DNA of 43,761 nucleotides, taken from NCBI GenBank assembly GCA_031549925.1, contig JAVBPA010000050.1, positions 1 to 43,761 of the forward strand, written 5' to 3'. The translations under genes were made by a program, and so were the position numbers. A model generated the notes under the pieces. The model made no database searches, was not told the DNA's origin, and saw only the letters and a program-made list of their open reading frames with translations. Positions 1 to 8,377 of this stretch are shown here, one piece after another. Every line of letters begins with the position of its first letter. Position 1 is the first letter of the stretch. Source of the DNA: JAVBPA01 sp031549925 (GTDB lineage: Bacteria > Bacillota > Clostridia > Oscillospirales > CAG-272).

Positions 1-338
1 GTTTTGCATATATCATAAGCGCCTTCTATCATGAAATGACATCCGCTGAGAAAATTAAGATATTCCATATTTAAAAGAGCCGGATCAGCTTTAAAACCGT
101 ATCTTTCCAAGTATATACGATATCTTTCACATAAAAGATTTTCTTTTTCAATTTCCCCTCTTTCGAACGCTTTCCAAAGTTGTTCGTTTATATGATGATA
201 TTCGCAATACATGAAATCATCGTGATTAAAACCGTGCTTATCCATTAATAAATTAAAAGAATGGCGTTCTGCGCGGTCAAAATCAAACAATGTTCCGTCC
301 GCATCAAATAAAATTGTATCGTATTTGTATTTATTCAT
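1..338 (-). CDS. HAD-family hydrolase, YjjG-like nucleotidase (3' part outside window)
   Basis: The first 112 codons are visible; the gene runs off the left edge. The N-terminus carries HAD motif I, FDADGTLFDFD (residues 11-21), with the nucleophile and acid/base aspartates of the phosphatase branch. A helical cap follows directly, as in the YjjG/YfnB pyrimidine 5'-nucleotidase group, which dephosphorylates nucleotides and often non-canonical ones. The ATG overlaps the stop of the upstream YhaO-like gene in an ATGA arrangement, so the two are probably translationally coupled. The family is clear from motif I; the YjjG assignment is an inference from cap length and general resemblance. Confidence 0.8.
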   Translation of the reverse strand, partial: MNKYKYDTILFDADGTLFDFDRAERHSFNLLMDKHGFNHDDFMYCEYHHINEQLWKAFERGEIEKENLLCERYRIYLERYGFKADPALLNMEYLNFLSGCHFMIEGAYDICK

Positions 339-1498
339 ATCGTAATATCAGAACCATCAATAACCGAAAGCCCAAACCGAAGTGCCATTGCCGCAATTTC
401 GCGTTCTTCTTCGTTTCCTTCTGTTAAATCAGGAAGAAGTGTTCTGAAAAATTCTCCTCTTATTGTGTTGTCTTCAAGCAGCCTTTCCGTTTTATAAAAA
501 GGAACGGTATTATTTTTTATTTCCAATGAAAAAAGATTTGAACCGCAGTGTTCTGCAATACCTGAATTAAATATTTTTAGTTCCGGAGGAACATTTCCGG
601 TTAGAATAATACGCAGCGAAGTATCTTTTCCGTAATTTTTGCTGATTTCGCCCGTAATTTTATTATATAGCTCTTCTTCTGTCAAAATTCCTTCAATATT
701 TATTGTTGATTTTTCATATCTGCGCTTTGAAAATGAATGTTTTTTTATATTAATATCCGCTTCTGTTTTATTATCGGATTTAGAAATTTCCAAAATTAGC
801 GCACCCTTATGACCGCATTCGCCGAAATCTCTGCCGGAAAGACACCCGCTGTAAGCAAACCATACGCCGTTTTTATGTTCGGCGTTTTTGCTGCTATGAA
901 TATGACCCAGAGCAACATAATCAAAACCGCTTTCGGTTATATCACTTTCTCTTATCGGACATTTGCGCGAAAGCATATCAAACATATCTCCATGGGCGCA
1001 AAGAATGTTTATTTTATCTTTGTTTTGAGGTTTTTGCCCCGAAAAAGGGTTTTTCTCCATGTGCACACCGCAAAAAGCGTAGCCGTATACTTCGGTGTTA
1101 ATATCTTCAAAAGAAAAATAAGCAAGTTCTTCTTTATCAAAAATATATACATTGTCCGGAAAATGCACTCTCGACCAAATGCTTTCTCTTGTATATGGAT
1201 CATGGTTACCCGGAGATATTACAAAACGGCATTTTTTATTTTCTTCAAAAAGACGCATCATTAAAGCCACGGTTTCACGGGTAGCAAAATCACAATCGAA
1301 TATATCTCCCGCCATCAGCACAATATCGACATCATTAAATCGCGCATATGTAATAAGAGAAGAAAAGGCTCCCCTAAGCTCGCTTCGCAAAACAGCAGCT
1401 TTTTCCGGATCAGAATCAGAAAACGGACTGTCCAGATGAACATCCGCGCAATGTATTACTTTTATGGTTTTTCTATTTGTTATTTTTATTTCATCCAT
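335..1498 (-). CDS. Metallophosphoesterase, YhaO/SbcD-like DNA repair exonuclease
   Basis: This 387-residue calcineurin-like phosphoesterase shows the full metal-binding set: D19 and H21 (ADVHLDSPF), D65 (AGDIFD), N98-H99 (PGNHD), H169 (CAHGD) and H199/H201 (GHIHS). It matches the YhaO branch of SbcD/Mre11 nucleases, which cut DNA ends with an SbcC/Rad50-like ATPase. The expected partner, a YhaN-like ATPase, lies about 7 kb away on the opposite strand instead of next door. The start follows a GTGGGA Shine-Dalgarno. Downstream it overlaps the HAD gene by 4 bp. Enzyme class is secure; the DNA substrate is inferred from the family. Confidence 0.87.
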   Translation of the reverse strand: MDEIKITNRKTIKVIHCADVHLDSPFSDSDPEKAAVLRSELRGAFSSLITYARFNDVDIVLMAGDIFDCDFATRETVALMMRLFEENKKCRFVISPGNHDPYTRESIWSRVHFPDNVYIFDKEELAYFSFEDINTEVYGYAFCGVHMEKNPFSGQKPQNKDKINILCAHGDMFDMLSRKCPIRESDITESGFDYVALGHIHSSKNAEHKNGVWFAYSGCLSGRDFGECGHKGALILEISKSDNKTEADINIKKHSFSKRRYEKSTINIEGILTEEELYNKITGEISKNYGKDTSLRIILTGNVPPELKIFNSGIAEHCGSNLFSLEIKNNTVPFYKTERLLEDNTIRGEFFRTLLPDLTEGNEEEREIAAMALRFGLSVIDGSDITI

Positions 1499-1646
1499 AA
1501 ATTGTTTCCCACTGAAATATTATAAATTCTGTTGAATTGAACATTATATTTATAATTGATATTTTTATATTTTAAATCATTATATTATATATTTTTTAAT
1601 TTTTCTGCTTTTTTGAATTATTATTCTTTATTAATTTTATTATATA

Positions 1647-1655
1647 TGGTATAAT
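1647..1655 (+). promoter_or_regulatory. Extended -10 promoter for rbfA-nrnA-truB
   Basis: TGGTATAAT is a perfect sigma-A -10 hexamer preceded by the TGN extension. It lies about 60 nt upstream of rbfA. No good -35 hexamer is seen at 17 bp, which is typical of extended -10 promoters. The 217-bp gap between the divergent YhaO-like gene and rbfA otherwise holds only AT-rich sequence. Confidence 0.55.
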
Positions 1656-1715
1656 GATACAATTGTAAAAATATAAATTAAAATCTACGAATAATGTATG
1701 TAGACGGAGGTAAAA

Positions 1716-2096
1716 ATGCCCTCATACAGAAAAGGCCGCATTAACGATCAAATAACACGCGAAATGGCTGAAATAATCCGCGATGTAAAAGATCCGCGCG
1801 TTTCAGGAGAATTTGTCAGTATAACCGGAGCCGACGTCACAGCGGATTTAAGTTCCGCAAAAATATATTTTTCTTCCATCGGCGGAAATCCCGCAGAAAT
1901 AAAAAAAGGACTTACAAGCGCGACAGGATTTATCAGATCACAGCTCGCGCATAGACTGAATTTACGTATAACACCTGAGCTTCATTTTTTAGCTGACGAA
2001 AGTATGTCACGAGGCGCGGCAATGACAGAATTATTTAAAAAAATAGAATCGGAGTTAAAAGAAGCCGGTAATGAAAACGAAGAAAACAGAAAATAA
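1716..2096 (+). CDS. rbfA: Ribosome-binding factor A
   Basis: This 126-residue protein has the single KH-like RbfA domain; the N-terminal RKGRINDQITREMAEIIR and the following DPRV are typical. RbfA binds the 30S subunit and helps mature the 5' end of 16S rRNA. Length is normal for the family. A strong Shine-Dalgarno (GGAGG) precedes the ATG. It heads the common Gram-positive order rbfA-nrnA-truB; the next gene starts inside its 3' end, so translation is probably coupled. Confidence 0.95.
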   Translation: MPSYRKGRINDQITREMAEIIRDVKDPRVSGEFVSITGADVTADLSSAKIYFSSIGGNPAEIKKGLTSATGFIRSQLAHRLNLRITPELHFLADESMSRGAAMTELFKKIESELKEAGNENEENRK

Positions 2097-3078
2097 TATC
2101 GATATTCCCGGAATTTTTAAATTGCTTGCAAACACGGATAATATTTTAATTCTAACTCATATCAGACCGGACGGAGACACAATAGGCAGCGCGTACGGAT
2201 TAAAAAAGGCTCTTGAAAATTTATCCAAAACAGTTTATGTATCATGCGCTGACGATATACCGGGAAGGCTTTTGTTTTTGACTGACGAAACGATAATACC
2301 GGATGAATTTATTCCTTCTTTTATATTAGCTGTAGATACCGCTACATTAAATTTACTAGGTGAAAACGGAACATTATACAAAAACAGAATTGATCTAAAG
2401 ATTGACCACCATACAATGTGTGACCGTCCCGCAGAAGATAATTACGCCGATTATAATTATGTGAATGAAAAAAAAGCTTCCTGCGGGGAAATTATTTTTG
2501 AAATAATTTCTTTGTTGGGAACTATCGATAATATAAGCGCAACAAAAATTTACGCCGCCTGCGCTTCCGATACAGGGTGTTTTAAGTATAATAACACAAC
2601 CTCCCAAACTCACATGACAGCCGCAAAACTAATCGACTGCGGAGCAGATATATATACGGTAAATACGCTCTTATTTGAAAGCATGACCAGAGGTGAAATA
2701 AAAGCCGCCAATGTAACTTATTCGGCTTTGAAATTTTATCACGGAGGAGATTTGGCAACAATCTGCTTCACAAATAAAATGAAAGAAGAAAACGGTCTTT
2801 CAAGCGAAGATATTTCGGATATCACTTCCATTCCCCGCCGTATTGAGGGTGTTAAAATCGGGATTGTTTTAAAGCAATCCGAACACGAACCCAATATATT
2901 TAAAATTTCTATTAGAAGCGCTCCGGGAATAGCCGCAAATGAATTATGCGCCATGTTCGGAGGCGGAGGTCATCCTGCGGCCGCCGGAGCGGTTATCGAA
3001 TCGGATGACGGAGAAACAGCTATGGAGAACGTTTTACGCGCTGTCTTTGATAAATTAAATTGGGATTTTTTTGATTAA
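2071..3078 (+). CDS. nrnA: Bifunctional oligoribonuclease / pAp phosphatase, DHH-DHHA1 family
   Basis: This 335-residue protein has an N-terminal DHH phosphoesterase domain with HIRPDGDTIGSA, an AVDTA metal site and the signature D112-H113-H114, followed by a C-terminal DHHA1 domain with the GGGGHPAAAGA substrate-binding loop (about 297-307). NrnA degrades short RNA oligonucleotides (nanoRNA) and 3'-phosphoadenosine 5'-phosphate. The chosen ATG overlaps the end of rbfA by 26 nt in another frame; the next in-frame ATG is far inside the conserved domain, so this start is favoured. Its place between rbfA and truB is the usual Firmicutes context. Confidence 0.92.
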   Translation: MKTKKTENNIDIPGIFKLLANTDNILILTHIRPDGDTIGSAYGLKKALENLSKTVYVSCADDIPGRLLFLTDETIIPDEFIPSFILAVDTATLNLLGENGTLYKNRIDLKIDHHTMCDRPAEDNYADYNYVNEKKASCGEIIFEIISLLGTIDNISATKIYAACASDTGCFKYNNTTSQTHMTAAKLIDCGADIYTVNTLLFESMTRGEIKAANVTYSALKFYHGGDLATICFTNKMKEENGLSSEDISDITSIPRRIEGVKIGIVLKQSEHEPNIFKISIRSAPGIAANELCAMFGGGGHPAAAGAVIESDDGETAMENVLRAVFDKLNWDFFD

Positions 3079-3227
3079 CAATATAACAACAAACCAAATT
3101 ATAATAAAATCTTGATATATGATTTTTAATAAGAAACAGATTAAATGTTTATAATTTAAATAAACAAAATACTTAAAATAAAGAATAAAAAAAATATTTT
3201 TTGAAAACGGCAGAAATCGATACAGTA

Positions 3228-4172
3228 ATGGAAGATAAAAAAACAAAACAAGAAGAATTCGGAATTATCGGAATATCCAAACCCTCCGGAATAACATCCC
3301 ATGATGTTGTAAATAAAATACGCAAATTATATAAAACGAAACAAGTAGGACATACAGGCACGCTTGATCCTATCGCGGAAGGTGTTATGATAGTGCTTGT
3401 CGGACGGGCGGTTAAAGCTTCTGAATATGTAACCGGGACTGATAAAAGATACAGAGCTTCAATTAAACTCGGTATAACTACTGATACCGCAGATATAACG
3501 GGCAATGTAACCGGCGGAGCAAGAATTGAAGATCCCTGCTGCTCTCTTCCTTCATATGAAAAAGTTTCTGAAGCGGCGCATAGTTTTGCCGGAGAAATAA
3601 TGCAAATTCCTCCGATGTACAGCGCATTGAAAAGAGACGGAAAAAAATTGGTCGATCTCGCAAGAGCGGGAATTTATATTGAAAGAGAAGCAAGGAAAAT
3701 ATACATACATTCGCTTTCAATCGAACCGATAAACGAAAATTCCGGAGAATATTCGCTCGATGTTTTATGCTCCTCCGGGACTTATATTAGAACACTTTGC
3801 GAAGATATAGGCTTTTTACTCGGCTGCGGGGCTGTTATGTCTTCGCTTTTGCGTGTTTCATGCGGAGCTATTGATTTATCCCAATGTAAAACGATCGATG
3901 AAATATCCGTTTTAGAATTTGAAGAAAGATATGCTTTGCTTTCTCCCGTAGAATCTCTTTTTTATAGTAAAGCAAAATTAATACTTGACCAAAATTATTA
4001 CCGTCTTATAAGAAACGGTATTCCGATATCGCAGAAAAGACTTGCTTGCAATCATGAAATCGGAACTATGATTCGTTTATATGATAATAACGGAAATTTT
4101 TTCGCTTTGGGTGAAGTAACAGAAGATGCCGGCGAAACATTTATCAAAGCTATTAAAATATTTATACTTTAA
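3228..4172 (+). CDS. truB: tRNA pseudouridine(55) synthase
   Basis: TruB makes pseudouridine 55 in the T-loop of tRNAs. The conserved GHTGTLDPIAEGV is present with the catalytic Asp at residue 47, along with ISKPSGITSHDVV at the N-terminus and CSSGTYIRTL. From the ATG chosen here the protein has 314 residues. The frame is open from a TTG at 3201, nine codons earlier, but neither start has a clear Shine-Dalgarno; the ATG leaves an N-terminus closer to the family norm. About 150 bp of AT-rich sequence separate it from nrnA. The usual downstream gene ribF is absent; a sugar kinase follows instead. Confidence 0.93.
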   Translation: MEDKKTKQEEFGIIGISKPSGITSHDVVNKIRKLYKTKQVGHTGTLDPIAEGVMIVLVGRAVKASEYVTGTDKRYRASIKLGITTDTADITGNVTGGARIEDPCCSLPSYEKVSEAAHSFAGEIMQIPPMYSALKRDGKKLVDLARAGIYIEREARKIYIHSLSIEPINENSGEYSLDVLCSSGTYIRTLCEDIGFLLGCGAVMSSLLRVSCGAIDLSQCKTIDEISVLEFEERYALLSPVESLFYSKAKLILDQNYYRLIRNGIPISQKRLACNHEIGTMIRLYDNNGNFFALGEVTEDAGETFIKAIKIFIL

Positions 4173-4201
4173 AAATAATTATTATATTCAGGAGAAATAT
4201 T

Positions 4202-5719
4202 ATGCCGTATTTAATCGGATGCGATATTGGTACATCTAGTACTAAAACGGTTTTGTTTGATGAAATGGGTAAAACCGTAACCGATGCGTTTTGCGAATAT
4301 CCGTTATATCAACCTAAAAACGGATGGGCAGAACAAAATCCCCGCGATTGGTGGGAAGCTGTTTGTGTTACCATAAAAAAAGTACTCCTGCAATCCGGAA
4401 TTAAAAATACTTCTGTTAAGGGAATAGGACTTTCGGGTCAAATGCACGGTCTTGTAATGCTCGATAAAAATGACGCGGTTATCCGTCCGTCAATAATTTG
4501 GTGTGATCAAAGAACTGCTGCGGAATGTGAAGAAATTACTTCGATTGTCGGAAGCGAAAAGTTAATTGAAATTACCGCTAATCCTGCTTTAACAGGATTT
4601 ACAGCTTCAAAAATAATGTGGGTTAAAAATCACGAGAGAGAAAATTTCGATAAATGCGCAAAAATTATGCTTCCCAAAGATTATATCCGATATATGCTGA
4701 CCGGGGAATTTGCCACAGAGGTTTCGGACGCTTCGGGAATGCAGCTGCTTGATGTTCCGAAGAGAGCTTGGTCTCATCTTATGCTGGAAAAACTTGAAGT
4801 AGATATATCGCAGCTTGGTAAAATGTACGAATCCTGCGAAGTTACGGGTGTTGTTTCACAAAACGCAGCAGAATTAACCGGACTTGCCGCCGGAACTGTT
4901 GTTGTCGGAGGCGCGGGAGATCAGGCAGCCGGTGCGGTCGGTAACGGAATCGTACGCGAAGGAGTTGTTTCCGCCACAATCGGTACATCCGGCGTTGTAT
5001 TCGCCCATACAGATAAAGTTTCAATAGATCCTTACGGACGCGTTCATACTTTTTGTCACGCAGTCCCCGGAGCTTGGCACATTATGGGCGTAACTCAAGG
5101 TGCGGGACTTTCATTTAAATGGCTGCGGGATAATTTTTTTACATCAGAAATCGAAACAGCAGATTTGCTCGGTGAAAACATAAACTATATAATGGATAAA
5201 ATCTGCGCTACTGTTCCGGCGGGAGCGAACGGCCTTGTTTATCTTCCCTATCTCATGGGTGAACGTACTCCTCATCTTGACCCCGACGCACGCGGAGTAT
5301 TTTTCGGTTTGTCCTCGATACACACAAAAAAAGATATGCTGCGGGCTGTTATGGAAGGTGTAATTTATTCGCTTGCGGATTGTTTTAAAATACTTCGCGG
5401 ACTCGGATGCAATCCTGAAAAAGTATTCGCTTCAGGAGGAGGGGGAAACAGTAAACTTTGGCGTCAGATGATGGCAGATGTATTCGGTTTAAATATTTCG
5501 GTATCTTCTTCGGATCAGGGAGGCGCGTTCGGTGCCGCTATTCTTGCCGGAGTGGGAGCGGGTTTTTACCGCAATGTTCCTTCGGCTTGCTCCGAATTGA
5601 TATCTTCCCGTGAAACAACTGTATACAACCCGGAAAATTCGGGTATTTATAAAAAGAATTATGATATTTATACCGGTCTATATGGCGTTCTAAAGCCGTA
5701 TTTTAAAATGCTTAAATGA
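4202..5719 (+). CDS. xylB: Xylulokinase, FGGY family
   Basis: This 505-residue FGGY kinase has the N-terminal phosphate loop GCDIGTSSTKTVLFD, the xylulokinase-type substrate segment GQMHGLVMLD, NPALTGFTASK, and a catalytic Asp at residue 240 in GGAGDQAAGA. It should phosphorylate D-xylulose to xylulose 5-phosphate. Length and motif order are those of XylB rather than glycerol or gluconate kinase. AGGAG lies at normal spacing before the ATG. The stop overlaps the start of the next gene (ATGA). No xylose isomerase is nearby, so the in vivo substrate could be another ketopentose. Confidence 0.88.
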   Translation: MPYLIGCDIGTSSTKTVLFDEMGKTVTDAFCEYPLYQPKNGWAEQNPRDWWEAVCVTIKKVLLQSGIKNTSVKGIGLSGQMHGLVMLDKNDAVIRPSIIWCDQRTAAECEEITSIVGSEKLIEITANPALTGFTASKIMWVKNHERENFDKCAKIMLPKDYIRYMLTGEFATEVSDASGMQLLDVPKRAWSHLMLEKLEVDISQLGKMYESCEVTGVVSQNAAELTGLAAGTVVVGGAGDQAAGAVGNGIVREGVVSATIGTSGVVFAHTDKVSIDPYGRVHTFCHAVPGAWHIMGVTQGAGLSFKWLRDNFFTSEIETADLLGENINYIMDKICATVPAGANGLVYLPYLMGERTPHLDPDARGVFFGLSSIHTKKDMLRAVMEGVIYSLADCFKILRGLGCNPEKVFASGGGGNSKLWRQMMADVFGLNISVSSSDQGGAFGAAILAGVGAGFYRNVPSACSELISSRETTVYNPENSGIYKKNYDIYTGLYGVLKPYFKMLK

Positions 5720-7347
5720 CAGGCGCAGAATTTATAGTAAAATTTTTTTTGAAAAATGGGGTTGAAACGCTTTTCGGATACCCGGGAGCGGCAATTCTTC
5801 CTCTTTATGACGCACTGTATGATAATAAAATTAATCATGTTTTAGTAAGACATGAGCTCGGTGCGTCCTTTGCGGCTTCGGGTTATGCTAAAGCTTCCGG
5901 AAAAGTCGGAGTATGTATTTCTACATCGGGACCCGGGGCAATAAATTTGGCAAACGGAATTGCCGACGCATACCTTGACAGCGTACCCATGATAATAATA
6001 ACCGGTCAGGTAGATTCCGCTTCAATAGGACGCGACGCTTTTCAGGAAGCAGATGTTATGGGTATGACACTGCCTATAACAAAACATAATTATTTAATAA
6101 GATACCCCTCTCAATTACCTGCGGCGCTCTGCGAAGCTTGGAGTATCGCAACATCGGACAGATACGGACCGGTTCTCCTCGATATAACAAAAAACGTTTT
6201 ATCCGAAGACGTCGGAAACAATATTAATTTCGATAACACCGAAACGTTATTGCCGCGAAAAAGGCTGAACGAATATAATTTGATAAGCAAGTTAGATTCT
6301 ATAAAAAAAGCTATAGAAGAAAGCTTCCGTCCGTGCATTTTAGCGGGCGGCGGGGTTGTTTCAGCCAATGCCGCGGAACAATTGGCGCAATTCGCAAAAA
6401 AATCCGCTATTCCGTTAGTCTCCACTTTGATGGGACGCGGAATAGTCATAAATTATGAAGATGTCAGAGATTACGGTATGGCGGGAATACATGGTACCCC
6501 TGCCGCTAAAGCCGCGCTTTCCCAATGTGATTTGCTGATTGCCGCCGGATGCAGATTTTCAGACCGAACTATACCTGATTTTAAAACATTTGAGAGAAGC
6601 CGGACCATAATCCACTGCGATATCGATCCTGCCGAAATAAATAAAAATTTAACGGCGCATATAGCCGTTGTTTGCGGCGCCGATGAATTTTTCGAAGCTC
6701 TCTGCGGGCTCGATACGATTTATGACACTGCTGCTATTGAATCCTGGAATGAACATCTTCTGAAATACCGCCGCCGTCATGAAATTAAATTGCATGAAGA
6801 TCGTTTGTCAAACTGGGAAATAGTACGTATTCTAAACGAAGTACAAAATAAATACCGAAACGCATTGTATATAACCGATGTCGGAGATTTTCAATTATCA
6901 GCCGCAAGGGAGCTTGACAATCATTTTCAAAGAGGATTTATCACAAGCGGAGGACTTGGATCAATGGGGTTCGGATTACCGGCAGCAATAGGAGCCTCGC
7001 TTACAAACCGTACCGGTGTTTCGCAAATTGTAATGCTTTGCGGAGACGGGGGATTTCAAATGACAATGCACGAGCTCTCGACCATGGCAAAATATGCCGT
7101 TTTACCTGTTAAAATATTTATATTTGATAACAGTTCGTTGCGTATGATAAAAAATATGCAAACTATTAATTACGGCGGAAGACTTACCGATTCTTCTCTT
7201 AGTTGTAATCCTGATTTTGAGATGATAGGAAAAGCTTATAATATAAAAACATGCAGACTTACTGTCGGCGACAGAAAAAATTTATACGAAAAAATAGAAA
7301 ATATCCTTTGTGAAAACACACATATGATAATACGCTGTTTAGTTTAA
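5716..7347 (+). CDS. Acetolactate-synthase-like ThDP-dependent enzyme
   Basis: This 543-residue protein has the three-domain architecture of acetohydroxyacid synthase catalytic subunits: the Pyr domain with the catalytic Glu at residue 47 (RHELGASFAASGYAKASG), a central domain, and the PP domain with the ThDP motif GDGGFQMTMHEL. It resembles IlvB in DAFQEADVMGMTLPITKHN. Two things are odd. The segment LRMIKNMQT replaces the usual LGMVRQWQ, so the Trp important for 2-ketobutyrate choice and herbicide binding is Met. The chain also ends directly after the last domain, lacking the usual C-terminal tail. No ilvN regulatory subunit is adjacent. It could be a housekeeping IlvB variant or a related carboligase; context with a kinase and a hydroxyacid dehydrogenase slightly favours the second. 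Confidence 0.75.
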   Translation: MTGAEFIVKFFLKNGVETLFGYPGAAILPLYDALYDNKINHVLVRHELGASFAASGYAKASGKVGVCISTSGPGAINLANGIADAYLDSVPMIIITGQVDSASIGRDAFQEADVMGMTLPITKHNYLIRYPSQLPAALCEAWSIATSDRYGPVLLDITKNVLSEDVGNNINFDNTETLLPRKRLNEYNLISKLDSIKKAIEESFRPCILAGGGVVSANAAEQLAQFAKKSAIPLVSTLMGRGIVINYEDVRDYGMAGIHGTPAAKAALSQCDLLIAAGCRFSDRTIPDFKTFERSRTIIHCDIDPAEINKNLTAHIAVVCGADEFFEALCGLDTIYDTAAIESWNEHLLKYRRRHEIKLHEDRLSNWEIVRILNEVQNKYRNALYITDVGDFQLSAARELDNHFQRGFITSGGLGSMGFGLPAAIGASLTNRTGVSQIVMLCGDGGFQMTMHELSTMAKYAVLPVKIFIFDNSSLRMIKNMQTINYGGRLTDSSLSCNPDFEMIGKAYNIKTCRLTVGDRKNLYEKIENILCENTHMIIRCLV

Positions 7348-7368
7348 AAAAATAGAACGGGGTTTTTT

Positions 7369-8346
7369 ATGAAAAATGTTCTTGTTACAATACCGTTTGA
7401 AGACGAATATCAACAGAGATTATTTGAAGCCGCTCCAAATTACAATTTTAAATTCGGAATTGAACCGGGTGACCTTGAATGGGCAAATATCATTATCGGC
7501 AATTCGCCTCACAAAGAGCTCTCCGTTCTTAAAAATCTGGAATGGGTTCACCTGCCTTCGGCGGGTACCGAACCTTATTCAATCCCAAATGTTTTACCTG
7601 AAAATACTATATTGACAAATTCGACCGGAGCTTTCGGTCTTGCGATATCCGAGCATATGATTGCTTGCGTGACAATGCTTTATAAAAAGCTGCACCTATA
7701 CCGTGATAATATGGCTAAAAATTTGTGGCTTGACCGCGGGACTGTTAAACGAATCGAAGGATCTGTCGTTTTAATTATAGGAGCGGGTGATATCGGAATT
7801 CGTTTCGCTTCTAAGATGAATGCGCTAGGAGCTTATACAATCGGAGTCAAACGCACTCAAACGCCGAAATCTCTTTGCCTTGACGAACAATATTCTGTCG
7901 GAGCGCTTGACACGCTTATTCCGCGTGCGGATATTATTGCATTAGCTCTGCCCGGTACAAAAGAAACTAAAAACATTATGAACCGCGAACGTTTATTTGC
8001 GATGAAAAGAGGAGCGGTATTGTTAAATGTCGGAAGAGGAAATGCTGTCGATACAGAAGCTCTCTGTGACGCTCTCCGGTCCGGCCATCTTTACGGAGCA
8101 TCGCTTGATGTGACAGACCCTGAACCTCTTCCTCCCGAACATCCTTTGTGGAATTGTGAAAACGCTTTAATTACTCCCCATATATCGGGTTTTTTCCACC
8201 TCCGTGATACTTATGAAAAAATAATCGATATTTGTATTGAAAACGTACGGCGTTATCATGACGGTCAATCAATGCTTAATGTCGTAGATTTTGAAACCGG
8301 ATATACAATGAAACCGGACGCAAATAAATCTTTTGAAAATAAATAA
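7369..8346 (+). CDS. D-isomer-specific 2-hydroxyacid dehydrogenase
   Basis: This 325-residue NAD(P)-dependent oxidoreductase has the nucleotide-binding GAGDIG at residues 138-143 in the permuted catalytic domain layout of the family. The catalytic set is visible: R223 (NVGRGN), E252 (DPEPLPPEHPLW) and H271 (ITPHISG). It reduces a 2-keto acid or oxidises a D-2-hydroxyacid. The branch resembles the GhrA/YoaD-like glyoxylate and phosphoglycerate dehydrogenase relatives, but the substrate cannot be called. ACGGGG precedes the ATG. It starts 21 nt after the ThDP enzyme and is probably in its operon. Confidence 0.85.
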   Translation: MKNVLVTIPFEDEYQQRLFEAAPNYNFKFGIEPGDLEWANIIIGNSPHKELSVLKNLEWVHLPSAGTEPYSIPNVLPENTILTNSTGAFGLAISEHMIACVTMLYKKLHLYRDNMAKNLWLDRGTVKRIEGSVVLIIGAGDIGIRFASKMNALGAYTIGVKRTQTPKSLCLDEQYSVGALDTLIPRADIIALALPGTKETKNIMNRERLFAMKRGAVLLNVGRGNAVDTEALCDALRSGHLYGASLDVTDPEPLPPEHPLWNCENALITPHISGFFHLRDTYEKIIDICIENVRRYHDGQSMLNVVDFETGYTMKPDANKSFENK

Positions 8347-8377
8347 AACAATAATATATTATAAGTCATAAAAATAA

